A DNA stretch of 34,209 nucleotides from contig JAQWIX010000049.1 in the NCBI GenBank assembly GCA_029248675.1, forward strand, positions 1 through 34,209. The letters are read 5' to 3'. The DNA comes from Pseudomonadales bacterium. GTDB lineage: Bacteria > Pseudomonadota > Gammaproteobacteria > Pseudomonadales > Azotimanducaceae. Each line of letters starts with the position of its first letter. The first letter of the stretch is position 1. Under the pieces are notes generated by a model, which saw only the letters and a program-made list of their open reading frames with translations, ran no database searches and was not told where the DNA came from. The translations under genes were made by a program, and so were the position numbers. Below are positions 10,515 through 19,131 of this stretch, in pieces.

Positions 10515-11903
10515 TTATAACTCCAGCTCCTGCATCTTGCGGGTCAATGTGTTCCGACCCCAGCCCAGTAGATCGGCCGCGTCCTTTTTGCGGCCGCCGG
10601 TTTTACGCATGGCGGCGTTGATCATGATGCGTTCGAATTTCGGCAGCGCACAGTCCAACAATGCAAGTCCCGGCTCCTTCTCCAGTTGCTGGTTGGCCCA
10701 AAGTTCAAGGCTCGATTCCCAGCTATCCAGATCAGAGGCAGGTTCGCTCTGTTGAAGCTCCGGCGGCAGATCTTCAACCAATACCGTACGTGAGCTGGCC
10801 ATGACCTGTAGCCAGCGGCAAGTATTTTCAAGTTGCCGAACATTGCCGGGCCAAGGGAGAAGGCTTAAGTAGTCCGCCGTGGCTGGCTCTAATCGCTTCG
10901 GCTCATCGCCCAGTTCCACAGCGGCGGCGTCTAGGAAGTGCTGGGCTAATAGTGGTATGTCTTCACGACGCTCAGCCAAGCCGGGCACATGAACTCGAAT
11001 GACGTTCAGCCGGTGGAACAAGTCATCGCGAAATTTCCCCTTCTCGACTAACTGTTCAAGATTTTGATGGGTAGCAGCTACGATGCGGACGTTAACGCTT
11101 ACCGAATGGTGTCCGCCGACCCGATAGAACTCGTTTTCTGCCAGCACCCGCAGCAGGCGGGTTTGGGCAGACGCCGGCATGTCGCCTATTTCATCCAGAA
11201 ATAAGGTGCCTCCATCGGCCTGTTCGAAACGGCCAACGCGTCTTTGGGCGGCGCCGGTGAAGGCCCCCTTTTCGTGGCCAAAGAGTTCGCTCTCAATCAG
11301 ATCACTAGGGATGGCGGCCACATTGAGCGCGACGAAGGGTTCATTTTGGCGAGGCGAGTGACGGTGCAGTGCTCTTGCCACCAGTTCTTTGCCGGAGCCA
11401 GACGGGCCATTGATTAGCACAGTGACGTTTGAGGACGACAGGCGACCGATGGCGCGAAAGACTTCTTGCATCGCGGGTGCTTTGCCGATGATCTCAGTTG
11501 CGCCTTGCGGCTCAGCGATCTCAATAGGCTGCACTTCTTGGGTTTGGGCGATAGCCCTGCGCACGACTGCTACTGCCTCATCTACGTCAAAGGGCTTAGG
11601 CAGATATTCAAAGGCACCACTTTCGAAGCTTGTTACCGCGCTTTGCAGGTCGGAATGCGCGGTCATGACGATGATGGGCACCTGAGTATGAGTCTCTTTG
11701 ACCTGGCGCAAGAAATCCAAGCCCGAGGTGCCGGGCATTCGAATGTCAGTGATGATGGCAAGAGGCGCTTCATTTCCCAAATGATGCAAGGCCTGATCGG
11801 CGGTATTAAATGCGGTGATAGGAATGCCGGCTTGGCTTAGCGCGCGGTCCAACACCCAGCGAATGGCGCTGTCGTCGTCGATCACCCATACGTGTTTATT
11901 CAT
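10515..11903 (-). CDS. ntrC: nitrogen regulation response regulator NtrC (GlnG)
   Basis: 462 aa; receiver domain (DIRMPGTSGLDFL), AAA+ with GAFTGA, C-terminal Fis-type HTH (KKDAADLLGWGRNTLTRKMQEL). Confidence 0.97.
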   Translation of the reverse strand: MNKHVWVIDDDSAIRWVLDRALSQAGIPITAFNTADQALHHLGNEAPLAIITDIRMPGTSGLDFLRQVKETHTQVPIIVMTAHSDLQSAVTSFESGAFEYLPKPFDVDEAVAVVRRAIAQTQEVQPIEIAEPQGATEIIGKAPAMQEVFRAIGRLSSSNVTVLINGPSGSGKELVARALHRHSPRQNEPFVALNVAAIPSDLIESELFGHEKGAFTGAAQRRVGRFEQADGGTLFLDEIGDMPASAQTRLLRVLAENEFYRVGGHHSVSVNVRIVAATHQNLEQLVEKGKFRDDLFHRLNVIRVHVPGLAERREDIPLLAQHFLDAAAVELGDEPKRLEPATADYLSLLPWPGNVRQLENTCRWLQVMASSRTVLVEDLPPELQQSEPASDLDSWESSLELWANQQLEKEPGLALLDCALPKFERIMINAAMRKTGGRKKDAADLLGWGRNTLTRKMQELEL

Positions 11904-13015
11904 AGTGCTTTTCTCTTGTCGGCGGCGTCGGATTCTGCCGGCCCATGGAAGGGCAGAAAGACAGAGAACACCGTATTGCCCGGACGGCTGGATACCTGCA
12001 AGGCACCGCCATGTTGGCCAATAATGTTTTGGGAAATGGAAAGTCCAAGACCAGAGCCTTCAGCGCGGCCACTGATCATGGGGAAGAAAATTCGGTCAAT
12101 GAGGTCCGGTGGTATGCCGGGTCCGTTGTCGGTAATGCTCAGGTGCATCACTTGTTTGTGCCGAACTGAGCCAATGGTGAATTGGCGCATGACCCGTGTA
12201 CGAAATGTCAGCTTGGCGTATTCGATAGTGCTGAGGGCTTGGCAGGCGTTTCGAGCGATGTTGAGGATGGCCTGTATCAGCTGATCTTTGTTGCCGGAAA
12301 CTTCGGGCAAGCTGGGATCGTAATCTCTCTGTAAATGCAGGTCTGGTTTAAACTCAGGCTGCAAAATTTGCATCACATGCTCAATAACCTCTACTAGGTT
12401 TACTGCCTCGAAGAGTACCGGCTGCCAAGGACCCAGCATGCGATCCACGAGATCACGCAGCCGGTCAGCCTCACTGATTATCACGCCGGTGTATTCTTTG
12501 AGGTCCTCGTTGGGCAGTGCCCGCTCCAACAGTTGAGCTGCTCCACGAATACCGCCCAGGGGATTTTTCACCTCATGGGCCAAGCCCTTAATTAGGCTTC
12601 GGGTGGTGATTTGCTGTTCTTCACTGAAGCTGCCTTGGCTGATGGAGTTGATACGGCTGGTCGGGTGAAGTTCGAGCAGCAACCCCTTGGGAGACTCAAG
12701 GTTGGATACCGTAAGGTCCACTTCCTCTACGGTGTTCTCTGGTAACTGGAGGCCGACATTTCTGGCGGTAAAGGGCTGGGTTTCATTCATGGCCTGTCGC
12801 AAGGATATGACTAGGTCTTCGGCTTTGAGCACTAAGTCGGTTAAGGAACTGCCTAAAACCGAGCTGGCCGAAACATGTAGCAGGCCTTCTGCTGCGCTGT
12901 TAAGCATGACCAGTCTAAGCTCGGCGTCTAAAACCACCACAGCCGTAGCCAAAGAATCGAACAAATTCTCGATAAGCTTCTTCGGATGTTTGGACTGTTT
13001 TTTCGGTAAGGTCAT
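11900..13015 (-). CDS. ntrB: nitrogen regulation sensor histidine kinase NtrB (GlnL)
   Basis: Start MTLPKKQSKHPKK likely at 13015 (ORF extends to 13090). PAS + GLAHEVKNPLGGIRGAAQLLERAL H-box, DNGPGIPPDL, GSGLGLSISQNII. ATGA overlap with ntrC. Confidence 0.95.
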   Translation of the reverse strand: MTLPKKQSKHPKKLIENLFDSLATAVVVLDAELRLVMLNSAAEGLLHVSASSVLGSSLTDLVLKAEDLVISLRQAMNETQPFTARNVGLQLPENTVEEVDLTVSNLESPKGLLLELHPTSRINSISQGSFSEEQQITTRSLIKGLAHEVKNPLGGIRGAAQLLERALPNEDLKEYTGVIISEADRLRDLVDRMLGPWQPVLFEAVNLVEVIEHVMQILQPEFKPDLHLQRDYDPSLPEVSGNKDQLIQAILNIARNACQALSTIEYAKLTFRTRVMRQFTIGSVRHKQVMHLSITDNGPGIPPDLIDRIFFPMISGRAEGSGLGLSISQNIIGQHGGALQVSSRPGNTVFSVFLPFHGPAESDAADKRKAL

Positions 13016-13332
13016 TGTGTTGGCTGTGTGTCCAGTGGCTTTGGAGCGAATATTTGCCCCAATGAAGCAAAAGGCTGGCCGACCCCTCAATTTATTAGTA
13101 AGTGCTAACTATTAGTTTTTGTCATTTCCAAAGCCAATAAGATCAAAATCGGCTGAGATAGAGGTCATACAAGTTCGTGCTCTCAGTGTGCGCACCAAAA
13201 TAGGGCGCGCACCAAAAAAGGTCAAGCCGCTCCTGTCTTGTATAAGAAAAACGGCGTCTTGGCGCTGGTGTTAACTACCAGGTGTTTGCGCATGGCAACC
13301 GGGCGTGACCGGTACTCCCGTGCCAGGAAGAG

Positions 13333-13362
13333 CGAAGGATGCCGCCTAAGAGGCACCCTTCG
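13333..13362 (-). terminator. stem-loop between the GSII gene and ntrB (possible partial terminator/processing site)
   Basis: CGAAGGATGCC / GGCACCCTTCG arms (one G-U pair), 8-nt loop, just downstream of the GSII stop; no clear T-run. Confidence 0.45.
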
Positions 13363-13377
13363 GATCGTTAAAACGAC

Positions 13378-14391
13378 TTAGGAAAGAGCTTCCTTGGTGG
13401 TCTTAACAATGGCTGCGGCCACTTTGTACGGATCCGCATTGGAGGCAGTGCGTCGGTCTTCCAGACGACCTACCCAGCCGTCGGCAGGGGTGGTTACTGG
13501 GATTCGGATGGACGCGCCACGATCAGAGATACCGTAGCTGAACTCGTCGATAGACTGAGTCTCGTGCTTGCCGGTCAAGCGCTGGTCATTGTCGGCTCCG
13601 TAGACGCTGATGTGACGCTGAATGTTCTTACCAAATTCTTCACAGATCTTGGTGAACACCTCTTCCTTGCCTTCGGTGCGCATGGCTTCATTGGAGAAGT
13701 TTGCGTGCATGCCCGAACCGTTCCAGTCCAGATCGCCAAAGGGCTTTGGATGCCAGTTGATGGTGTAACCGTACTTTTCGCCGGTACGCTCCAGCAGATA
13801 ACGAGCAATCCAAGTTTCGTCACCGGCTTGCTTGGCACCCTTGGCGAAGACTTGGAATTCCCATTGGCCAGCGGCTACTTCTGCGTTGATGCCTTCAACG
13901 TTAATGCCAGCTTCTAGGCAGATGTCGAAGTGTTCTTCAACGCAGTCCCGACCAAAGGCGTTACCTGCGCCAACCGAGCAGTAGTAAGGGCCTTGTGGTG
14001 CGGGGAAACCGCCGGGAGGGAAGCCAGGAGGCAATTGAGTGTCGATATCCCACAAAAAGTACTCTTGCTCGAAGCCGAACCAGAAATCGTTGTCGTCATC
14101 GTCAATGGTGGCTCGTCCGTTGGACGGATGCGGCGTGCCATCGGCGTTCAAAACTTCACACATGACGAGGTAAGCGTTGTGTCGGTCTGGATCTGGGTAG
14201 ATGGCGACGGGCTTGAGTAAGCAATCAGAGCTGCCGCCTTCTGCCTGTTCGGTTGAGCTGCCGTCGAAAGACCACATCGAGACGTCTTCCAGAGCGCCGG
14301 TGAAGTTGTCCTTGCTCATTTGCGTCTTGCTGCGCAGGCTCTGTGTGGGCTGGTATCCGTCCAGCCAAATGTATTCCAGTTTAGATTTCAT
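13378..14391 (-). CDS. type II glutamine synthetase (GSII, eukaryotic/rhizobial glnII type)
   Basis: 337 aa; MKSKLEYIWLDGYQPTQSLRSKTQ, WSFDGSSTEQA, GPYYCSVGAGNAFGRDCVEEHFDICLEAGINVEGINAEVAAGQWEFQV, HANFSNEAMR, GASIRIPV, YLEDRR-like GRLEDRRTASNADPY. GSII rather than GSI signatures. Confidence 0.95.
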   Translation of the reverse strand: MKSKLEYIWLDGYQPTQSLRSKTQMSKDNFTGALEDVSMWSFDGSSTEQAEGGSSDCLLKPVAIYPDPDRHNAYLVMCEVLNADGTPHPSNGRATIDDDDNDFWFGFEQEYFLWDIDTQLPPGFPPGGFPAPQGPYYCSVGAGNAFGRDCVEEHFDICLEAGINVEGINAEVAAGQWEFQVFAKGAKQAGDETWIARYLLERTGEKYGYTINWHPKPFGDLDWNGSGMHANFSNEAMRTEGKEEVFTKICEEFGKNIQRHISVYGADNDQRLTGKHETQSIDEFSYGISDRGASIRIPVTTPADGWVGRLEDRRTASNADPYKVAAAIVKTTKEALS

Positions 14392-14529
14392 GCTTGGTTT
14401 GTCTCCTTAGATGTAGGTACCAGTGCTGCTAATGTGCAGTCCACTCCTACGTTATTCGCTCCGAAGCGAGTTAACGGGATGCGTTTGCTGCATTTTAACC
14501 GAGTCGAAACTCGCTTGAGTCTCTCCAAG

Positions 14530-14544
14530 GCAAAATACGTGCCA
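14530..14544 (-). promoter_or_regulatory. sigma54 (RpoN) -24/-12 promoter for the GSII gene
   Basis: Reverse strand TGGCAC-GTATT-TTGC, a perfect match to TGGCAC-N5-TTGC; predicted +1 near 14518, about 127 nt upstream of the ATG. Confidence 0.88.
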
Positions 14545-14603
14545 TGCTTGGCGTTATTTAACTCATTGATATTATTGAATTTCCCAAAACAACTGGGAAA
14601 AAC

Positions 14604-14620
14604 TGCACCAAAATAGTGCG
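14604..14620. promoter_or_regulatory. NtrC-type binding site (proximal)
   Basis: TGCACC-AAAAT-AGTGCG matches TGCACY-N5-RGTGCA at 11 of 12 defined positions; centre about 94 bp upstream of predicted +1. Confidence 0.8.
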
Positions 14621-14644
14621 CATCAAGCAGCAATGGTCGCCAGC

Positions 14645-14661
14645 TGCGCTATTCTGGTGCA
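14645..14661. promoter_or_regulatory. NtrC-type binding site (distal)
   Basis: TGCGCT-ATTCT-GGTGCA matches TGCACY-N5-RGTGCA at 11 of 12 defined positions; centre 41 bp from the proximal site. Confidence 0.8.
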
Positions 14662-14876
14662 TCTGGCCGGAAGACACAAATCCAGTTGGTATCTTTTTCG
14701 AAAAGGATCAAGACCGTTATCAAAGATTGGGCCAAGGGATGTCGCTGCTCTTTCCTGTAGTTTTAGGCGACAGGTGCAGTTGCTTGGGCCATAATCGCGC
14801 CCGCTCGAAAGCGAGCACCAAACCACCCAGATGCCAAGCGCTAAAGCGAGTGCTCTCCACAAAGGAAGAACCCATC

Positions 14877-16676
14877 GTGCCGAATTTGAATGTCCGTAAT
14901 GTTGCGATTATTGCTCACGTTGACCATGGCAAAACCACCTTGGTCGATTGCCTGTTGCAGCAAACGGGTTTACTGGATGCCAGTGCCGCCGAGCGGGCTA
15001 TGGACAGCAACGATCTCGAGAAAGAGCGCGGCATTACAATTCTGGCCAAGAATACCGCGATCAATTACCGGGACACTCAAATTAACATCGTCGACACCCC
15101 CGGACACGCGGACTTCGGTGGCGAGGTAGAGCGGATTTTGTCCATGGTTGACGCGGTATTGCTGCTGGTCGACGCGGTGGACGGACCTATGCCGCAAACG
15201 CGATTTGTAACCCAAAAGGCATTTGCCTATGGCTTAAAGCCAATTGTGGTGGTGAACAAGATCGACCGTCCGGGAGCAGATCCAGACCGAGCAATCGATC
15301 AGGTCTTCGAGCTCTTTGACAACCTAGGGGGTACCGATGAGCAACTGGATTTTTCTTCGGTTTATGCGTCGGCAATCAACGGAGTGGCAGGCTTAGAGTT
15401 GGATGCCATCGCAGACGATATGAGTCCTTTACTGGATATGATCGTTGACCAAGTGCCTCCGCCCGAGGTGGACGAAAACGGCGCGTTCCAAATGCAGATA
15501 AGTTCACTGGATTATTCAACTTACGAGGGCGTTATTGGCATAGGGCGGATAAGCCGAGGCGTGGTGGAGCGTAACCAGCAGGTCATGGTGGTGGATCGTG
15601 CCGGTGTCGAGCGTAAGGGCAAGGTGATGAACATTTACCGCCACAGTGGGCTAGAGAGGGTAGAGGCCACTCAAGCCAATGCTGGGGATATTATTTGTCT
15701 TACGGGTATTGAGAAGATCAACATTTCCGACACCCTGTGTGCACCTGAACAAGTGGAGGCGTTGCCCGCCTTATCTGTGGACGAACCCACCTTGACCATG
15801 ATGTTTTGTGTGAACAACTCACCGCTTTCGGGCAAAGAAGGCAAGTACGTGACTAGCCGTCAGATTCGCGAGCGACTGCAAACTGAGGCCCTGCACAATG
15901 TTGCCTTGATGGTGGAAGACACCCCGGACCCTGATCGTTTTAGGGTTTCCGGACGAGGCGAACTGCATCTGTCTGTACTGATTGAAACCATGCGCCGTGA
16001 AGGGTTTGAATTGGCGGTTTCCCGTCCTCAAGTGATTTATCGAGAAATAGATGGCGTCGTGCACGAACCTTTTGAAACCTTGACCTTGGACGTTGAAGAG
16101 CAGCATCAGGGCAAGGTGATGGAATCCTTGGGAGACCGACGGGGTGAGTTACAGGAAATGCAGCCCGACGGTAAGGGTCGAGTGCGTCTGCAGTTTCGTA
16201 TTCCCAGTCGCGGCGTCATGGGTTACCGGCCGATTTTTCTCTCCCAAACTTCCGGTACCGGCATCATGTCATTTGCGTCAGATGGCTTCGGGCCGCGAAC
16301 AGCCGAGGAGGTTGGGGCGCGCAAGAACGGCGTGCTGATATCCAATGCCCAAGGCAAGGCCGTGGGTTTTGCACTTTGGAACTTGCAGGCTCGCGGCCGC
16401 ATGATGGTGAAGCCAAACGATATGGTCTACGAAGGGATGGTGGTAGGTATTCACTCACGAGCCAATGACCTGACCGTTAACGCGTTGAAAGAAAAGAAGC
16501 TTACCAATGTGCGTGCATCGGGCACTGATGAAAACATCCAGCTCAGTGGTGCTGTGATCATGACCTTGGAGCAAGCACTGGAATTCATAGACGATGATGA
16601 ATTGGTGGAAATCACGCCGGAAAACATTCGCGTGCGTAAGCTGTTGCTGAAGGAAAGTGAGCGGAAGCGCGCCTAA
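14877..16676 (+). CDS. typA: translational GTPase TypA/BipA
   Basis: Likely GTG start at 14877 preceded by [59 protein letters not shown]. The 14616 ORF start lies in the regulatory region. Confidence 0.96.
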   Translation: MPNLNVRNVAIIAHVDHGKTTLVDCLLQQTGLLDASAAERAMDSNDLEKERGITILAKNTAINYRDTQINIVDTPGHADFGGEVERILSMVDAVLLLVDAVDGPMPQTRFVTQKAFAYGLKPIVVVNKIDRPGADPDRAIDQVFELFDNLGGTDEQLDFSSVYASAINGVAGLELDAIADDMSPLLDMIVDQVPPPEVDENGAFQMQISSLDYSTYEGVIGIGRISRGVVERNQQVMVVDRAGVERKGKVMNIYRHSGLERVEATQANAGDIICLTGIEKINISDTLCAPEQVEALPALSVDEPTLTMMFCVNNSPLSGKEGKYVTSRQIRERLQTEALHNVALMVEDTPDPDRFRVSGRGELHLSVLIETMRREGFELAVSRPQVIYREIDGVVHEPFETLTLDVEEQHQGKVMESLGDRRGELQEMQPDGKGRVRLQFRIPSRGVMGYRPIFLSQTSGTGIMSFASDGFGPRTAEEVGARKNGVLISNAQGKAVGFALWNLQARGRMMVKPNDMVYEGMVVGIHSRANDLTVNALKEKKLTNVRASGTDENIQLSGAVIMTLEQALEFIDDDELVEITPENIRVRKLLLKESERKRA

Positions 16677-16721
16677 AGCCGTTGTCCACGGCCCGTTATC
16701 GGTCCTAGGTTCGGGCAACTC

Positions 16722-17174
16722 ATGAAGGCCGTCATTCAGCGGGTGCATAGCGCCAGCGTTTGCGTAGAAGGCTTTGTAGTCGGTCAAATCCAAAAAGGCT
16801 TGTTGGTATACTTGGGTGTGGCCGAACAGGACGGACCAGAACAGATAAGTTGGCTCACGGACAAGATTGCCAATCTGCGCATCTTCGATGCCTCACTCAC
16901 CGAGAAGACTTCTAAGAGCGTGCAGGACATCGCCGGCGCGGTTTTGGTGATTTCTCAGTTCACCTTGCTGGCCGATACCCGCAAAGGCCGGCGCCCGTCA
17001 TTTTCCGGTGCCGCAAGGCCGGATCGAGCCAAGGGTCTATACGAGGATTTTGTTGTTGAGCTGGGCCGTCTGGTGCCGGTAGAAACCGGTGTCTTCGCTG
17101 CGGATATGCAGGTCGAGAGCGTTAACGACGGCCCTTTTACCCTGCTGCTCGAGCACCCAATGGCGGCGATTTAG
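16722..17174 (+). CDS. dtd: D-aminoacyl-tRNA deacylase
   Basis: 150 aa; MKAVIQRVHSASVCVEG, VLVISQFTLLADTRKGRRPSFSGAA, DMQVESVNDGPFTLLLE. Confidence 0.97.
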   Translation: MKAVIQRVHSASVCVEGFVVGQIQKGLLVYLGVAEQDGPEQISWLTDKIANLRIFDASLTEKTSKSVQDIAGAVLVISQFTLLADTRKGRRPSFSGAARPDRAKGLYEDFVVELGRLVPVETGVFAADMQVESVNDGPFTLLLEHPMAAI

Positions 17175-17191
17175 CGAACTGGGATCGTTTT

Positions 17192-17980
17192 TCAGGCTTG
17201 TGGCTCGTCGTCGGCATCGCTGGGGTTGTTTGCATTGCGCCGTTCCACCAGCCGCGCCATTAAAACGCCAAATTCAAACAGCACCCACGTTGGCAGCGCC
17301 AGCAAAAGCTGGGACACCACGTCTGGTGGGGTGAGCAACATGCCGGCAATAAAGCAGCCAATAATGACGTATGGCCGCTTGCTAGCCATTTTATCTGCGC
17401 TGGAAAGCCCGGACCATGCCAGCAAAAACGTGGCTACGGGAATTTCAAAAGCGATACCAAAGGCCAAGAACATTTTCAGTACAAAGTCTAAGTAGTGATT
17501 GATGTCCGTCATCATGGGCACTCCTTCCGGGCTGACCATGGCCAAAAAATCAAAGACCAGCGGAAAGACCAGGAAGTAGCTAAATGCCATGCCGGCATAA
17601 AACAGCACGACACTGGAGAACAGCAGCGGAAAGGCGAAACGTTTTTCGCTGCGATACAGACCCGGCGAGACAAAGGCCCAAAGCTGATGCAGCAAAAAAG
17701 GCACGCCGATGAATACGGCGGTGTAGATGGCCAGCTTAAAGGGGGTCAAAAACGGCGACGTCACTTGAGTTGCGATCATAGACGAGCCATCGGGAAGAGC
17801 CTGGACAAGGGGAGCAGCCACGAAGCTGAACAGTGGACCGGCATAGTAGTAGATGGGGATGAATAAAATGCCGATGAGAGCAAAGCTTCGAAGAATGCGG
17901 GCACGCAGTTCAATGAGATGCTCAAGAAACGGCATTTCCTTGTCGCTGGCGGTATCGTTTGGCCCGGTCTCAGCTGTCAT
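17192..17980 (-). CDS. tatC: Sec-independent protein translocase TatC
   Basis: 262 aa; MPFLEHLIELRARILRS, LWAFVSPGLYRSEKRFAFPLLFSSVVLFYAGMAFSYFLVFPLVFDF. Confidence 0.97.
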   Translation of the reverse strand: MTAETGPNDTASDKEMPFLEHLIELRARILRSFALIGILFIPIYYYAGPLFSFVAAPLVQALPDGSSMIATQVTSPFLTPFKLAIYTAVFIGVPFLLHQLWAFVSPGLYRSEKRFAFPLLFSSVVLFYAGMAFSYFLVFPLVFDFLAMVSPEGVPMMTDINHYLDFVLKMFLAFGIAFEIPVATFLLAWSGLSSADKMASKRPYVIIGCFIAGMLLTPPDVVSQLLLALPTWVLFEFGVLMARLVERRNANNPSDADDEPQA

Positions 17981-18309
17981 GGTGGGTTGGAATTTGGCTT
18001 AGGGTCGTCGACCTCAGAAGCCGCGGGGGTGTTTGTTGTCTTGGGGTCGATATCGGCGGTGCTGACCTTGACGTCGTTCTCGATTTTTTTCATTTCCGCC
18101 ATTACTTGCTCGTTGTGAAGCTGGCGGCGGATATCGTCCATGCCAATTTCTTGCTCGATTTCGACTTTTACAGCGGCAAATGACCGGCTGATGCGCCCCA
18201 CCCACAAACCTAGCGTCCGCAGGGTCTCAGGCAGGCGCTCGGGACCGATCACCAACAGCGTGACCAGCAATATCAGCATAAGTTCCATGGTGCCGAAATC
18301 ACTGAACAT
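17977..18309 (-). CDS. tatB: Sec-independent protein translocase TatB
   Basis: 110 aa; MFSDFGTMELMLILLVTLLVIGPERLPETLRTLGLWVGRI; overlaps tatC start by 4 bp. Confidence 0.95.
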   Translation of the reverse strand: MFSDFGTMELMLILLVTLLVIGPERLPETLRTLGLWVGRISRSFAAVKVEIEQEIGMDDIRRQLHNEQVMAEMKKIENDVKVSTADIDPKTTNTPAASEVDDPKPNSNPP

Positions 18310-18401
18310 GGGACCGCTTCAAACTCCTTGTGATGAATAAACTGCGGATAGCCTAGGTAGATTTTTTACCATCATCTGAGCTATCCGGGCTGGGACCAAT
18401 C

Positions 18402-18659
18402 CTAAGACTTGGTGTCTTGGGTTGGCTTCTGTGATTGTGCCTCGCCAGAGCTTGTTCCCTGGGTTGCTTCGCTGTCGATGACCTTGGCGCTGTTTTGTTC
18501 GGTATTTTCCGCGGGCTTATCGTCGTCAGTTACCGCTGTTCTAAAGCCTTTGATGGCGTTGCCTAAGTCTGAACCAATATTTTTTAGGCGCTTAGGGCCA
18601 AACAGCAACAGGACGATGGCCAGAATGACCAGAAGTTCTTGCATGCCAAATCCAAACAT
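18402..18659 (-). CDS. tatA: Sec-independent protein translocase TatA
   Basis: 85 aa; [43 protein letters not shown]. Confidence 0.95.
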   Translation of the reverse strand: MFGFGMQELLVILAIVLLLFGPKRLKNIGSDLGNAIKGFRTAVTDDDKPAENTEQNSAKVIDSEATQGTSSGEAQSQKPTQDTKS

Positions 18660-18760
18660 TGGAATCTCCGATTATGTTGGTGTGATTATAGGGGGCAACC
18701 GCGTGCTAGGAATAGTGCGGTGCCAGAATCAGCCTGACGCCCCTTCGTCTAGGTCCCTAC

Positions 18761-19090
18761 CTAGGTCTGGCGACTGGCTTTTTCTTCCAGCCCACCCACG
18801 CCAAAGCGCTTGCCTAACTCATCCAGAACATCTTGGGACGATAATCCTAGCTCACTGAGCATAACCATGGTGTGAAACCACAGATCGGCGGTTTCGTGAA
18901 CCACCTGATTGCGCCCGTTGTCGTCTACCCCCGCATCCTTGGCGGCTAAAATTACTTCGGTGGCTTCTTCGCCAACTTTTTCCAAGATCTTGTTTAACCC
19001 TTTCTCATGCAGTCTGGCGACATAAGACGATTCCGGGCTTTCGTTTTTTCGTTGGGCGAGAACTTGGGTTAAATCGTCTAAGACGCTCAT
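18761..19090 (-). CDS. hisE: phosphoribosyl-ATP pyrophosphatase HisE
   Basis: Likely start [15 protein letters not shown] at 19090; [45 protein letters not shown]. The longer frame to 19198 runs into ubiB. Confidence 0.95.
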   Translation of the reverse strand: MSVLDDLTQVLAQRKNESPESSYVARLHEKGLNKILEKVGEEATEVILAAKDAGVDDNGRNQVVHETADLWFHTMVMLSELGLSSQDVLDELGKRFGVGGLEEKASRQT

Positions 19091-19131
19091 GACGCGCTCG
19101 TTTGCCTGATGAGATGCCAGCATCCTATCAC

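Noticed and set aside
14616-14876. N-terminal extension of TypA in the 686-aa ORF
   Set aside because: TypA homology begins at the GTG at 14877 with a good ribosome-binding site; the extension overlaps the NtrC sites and looks non-coding.
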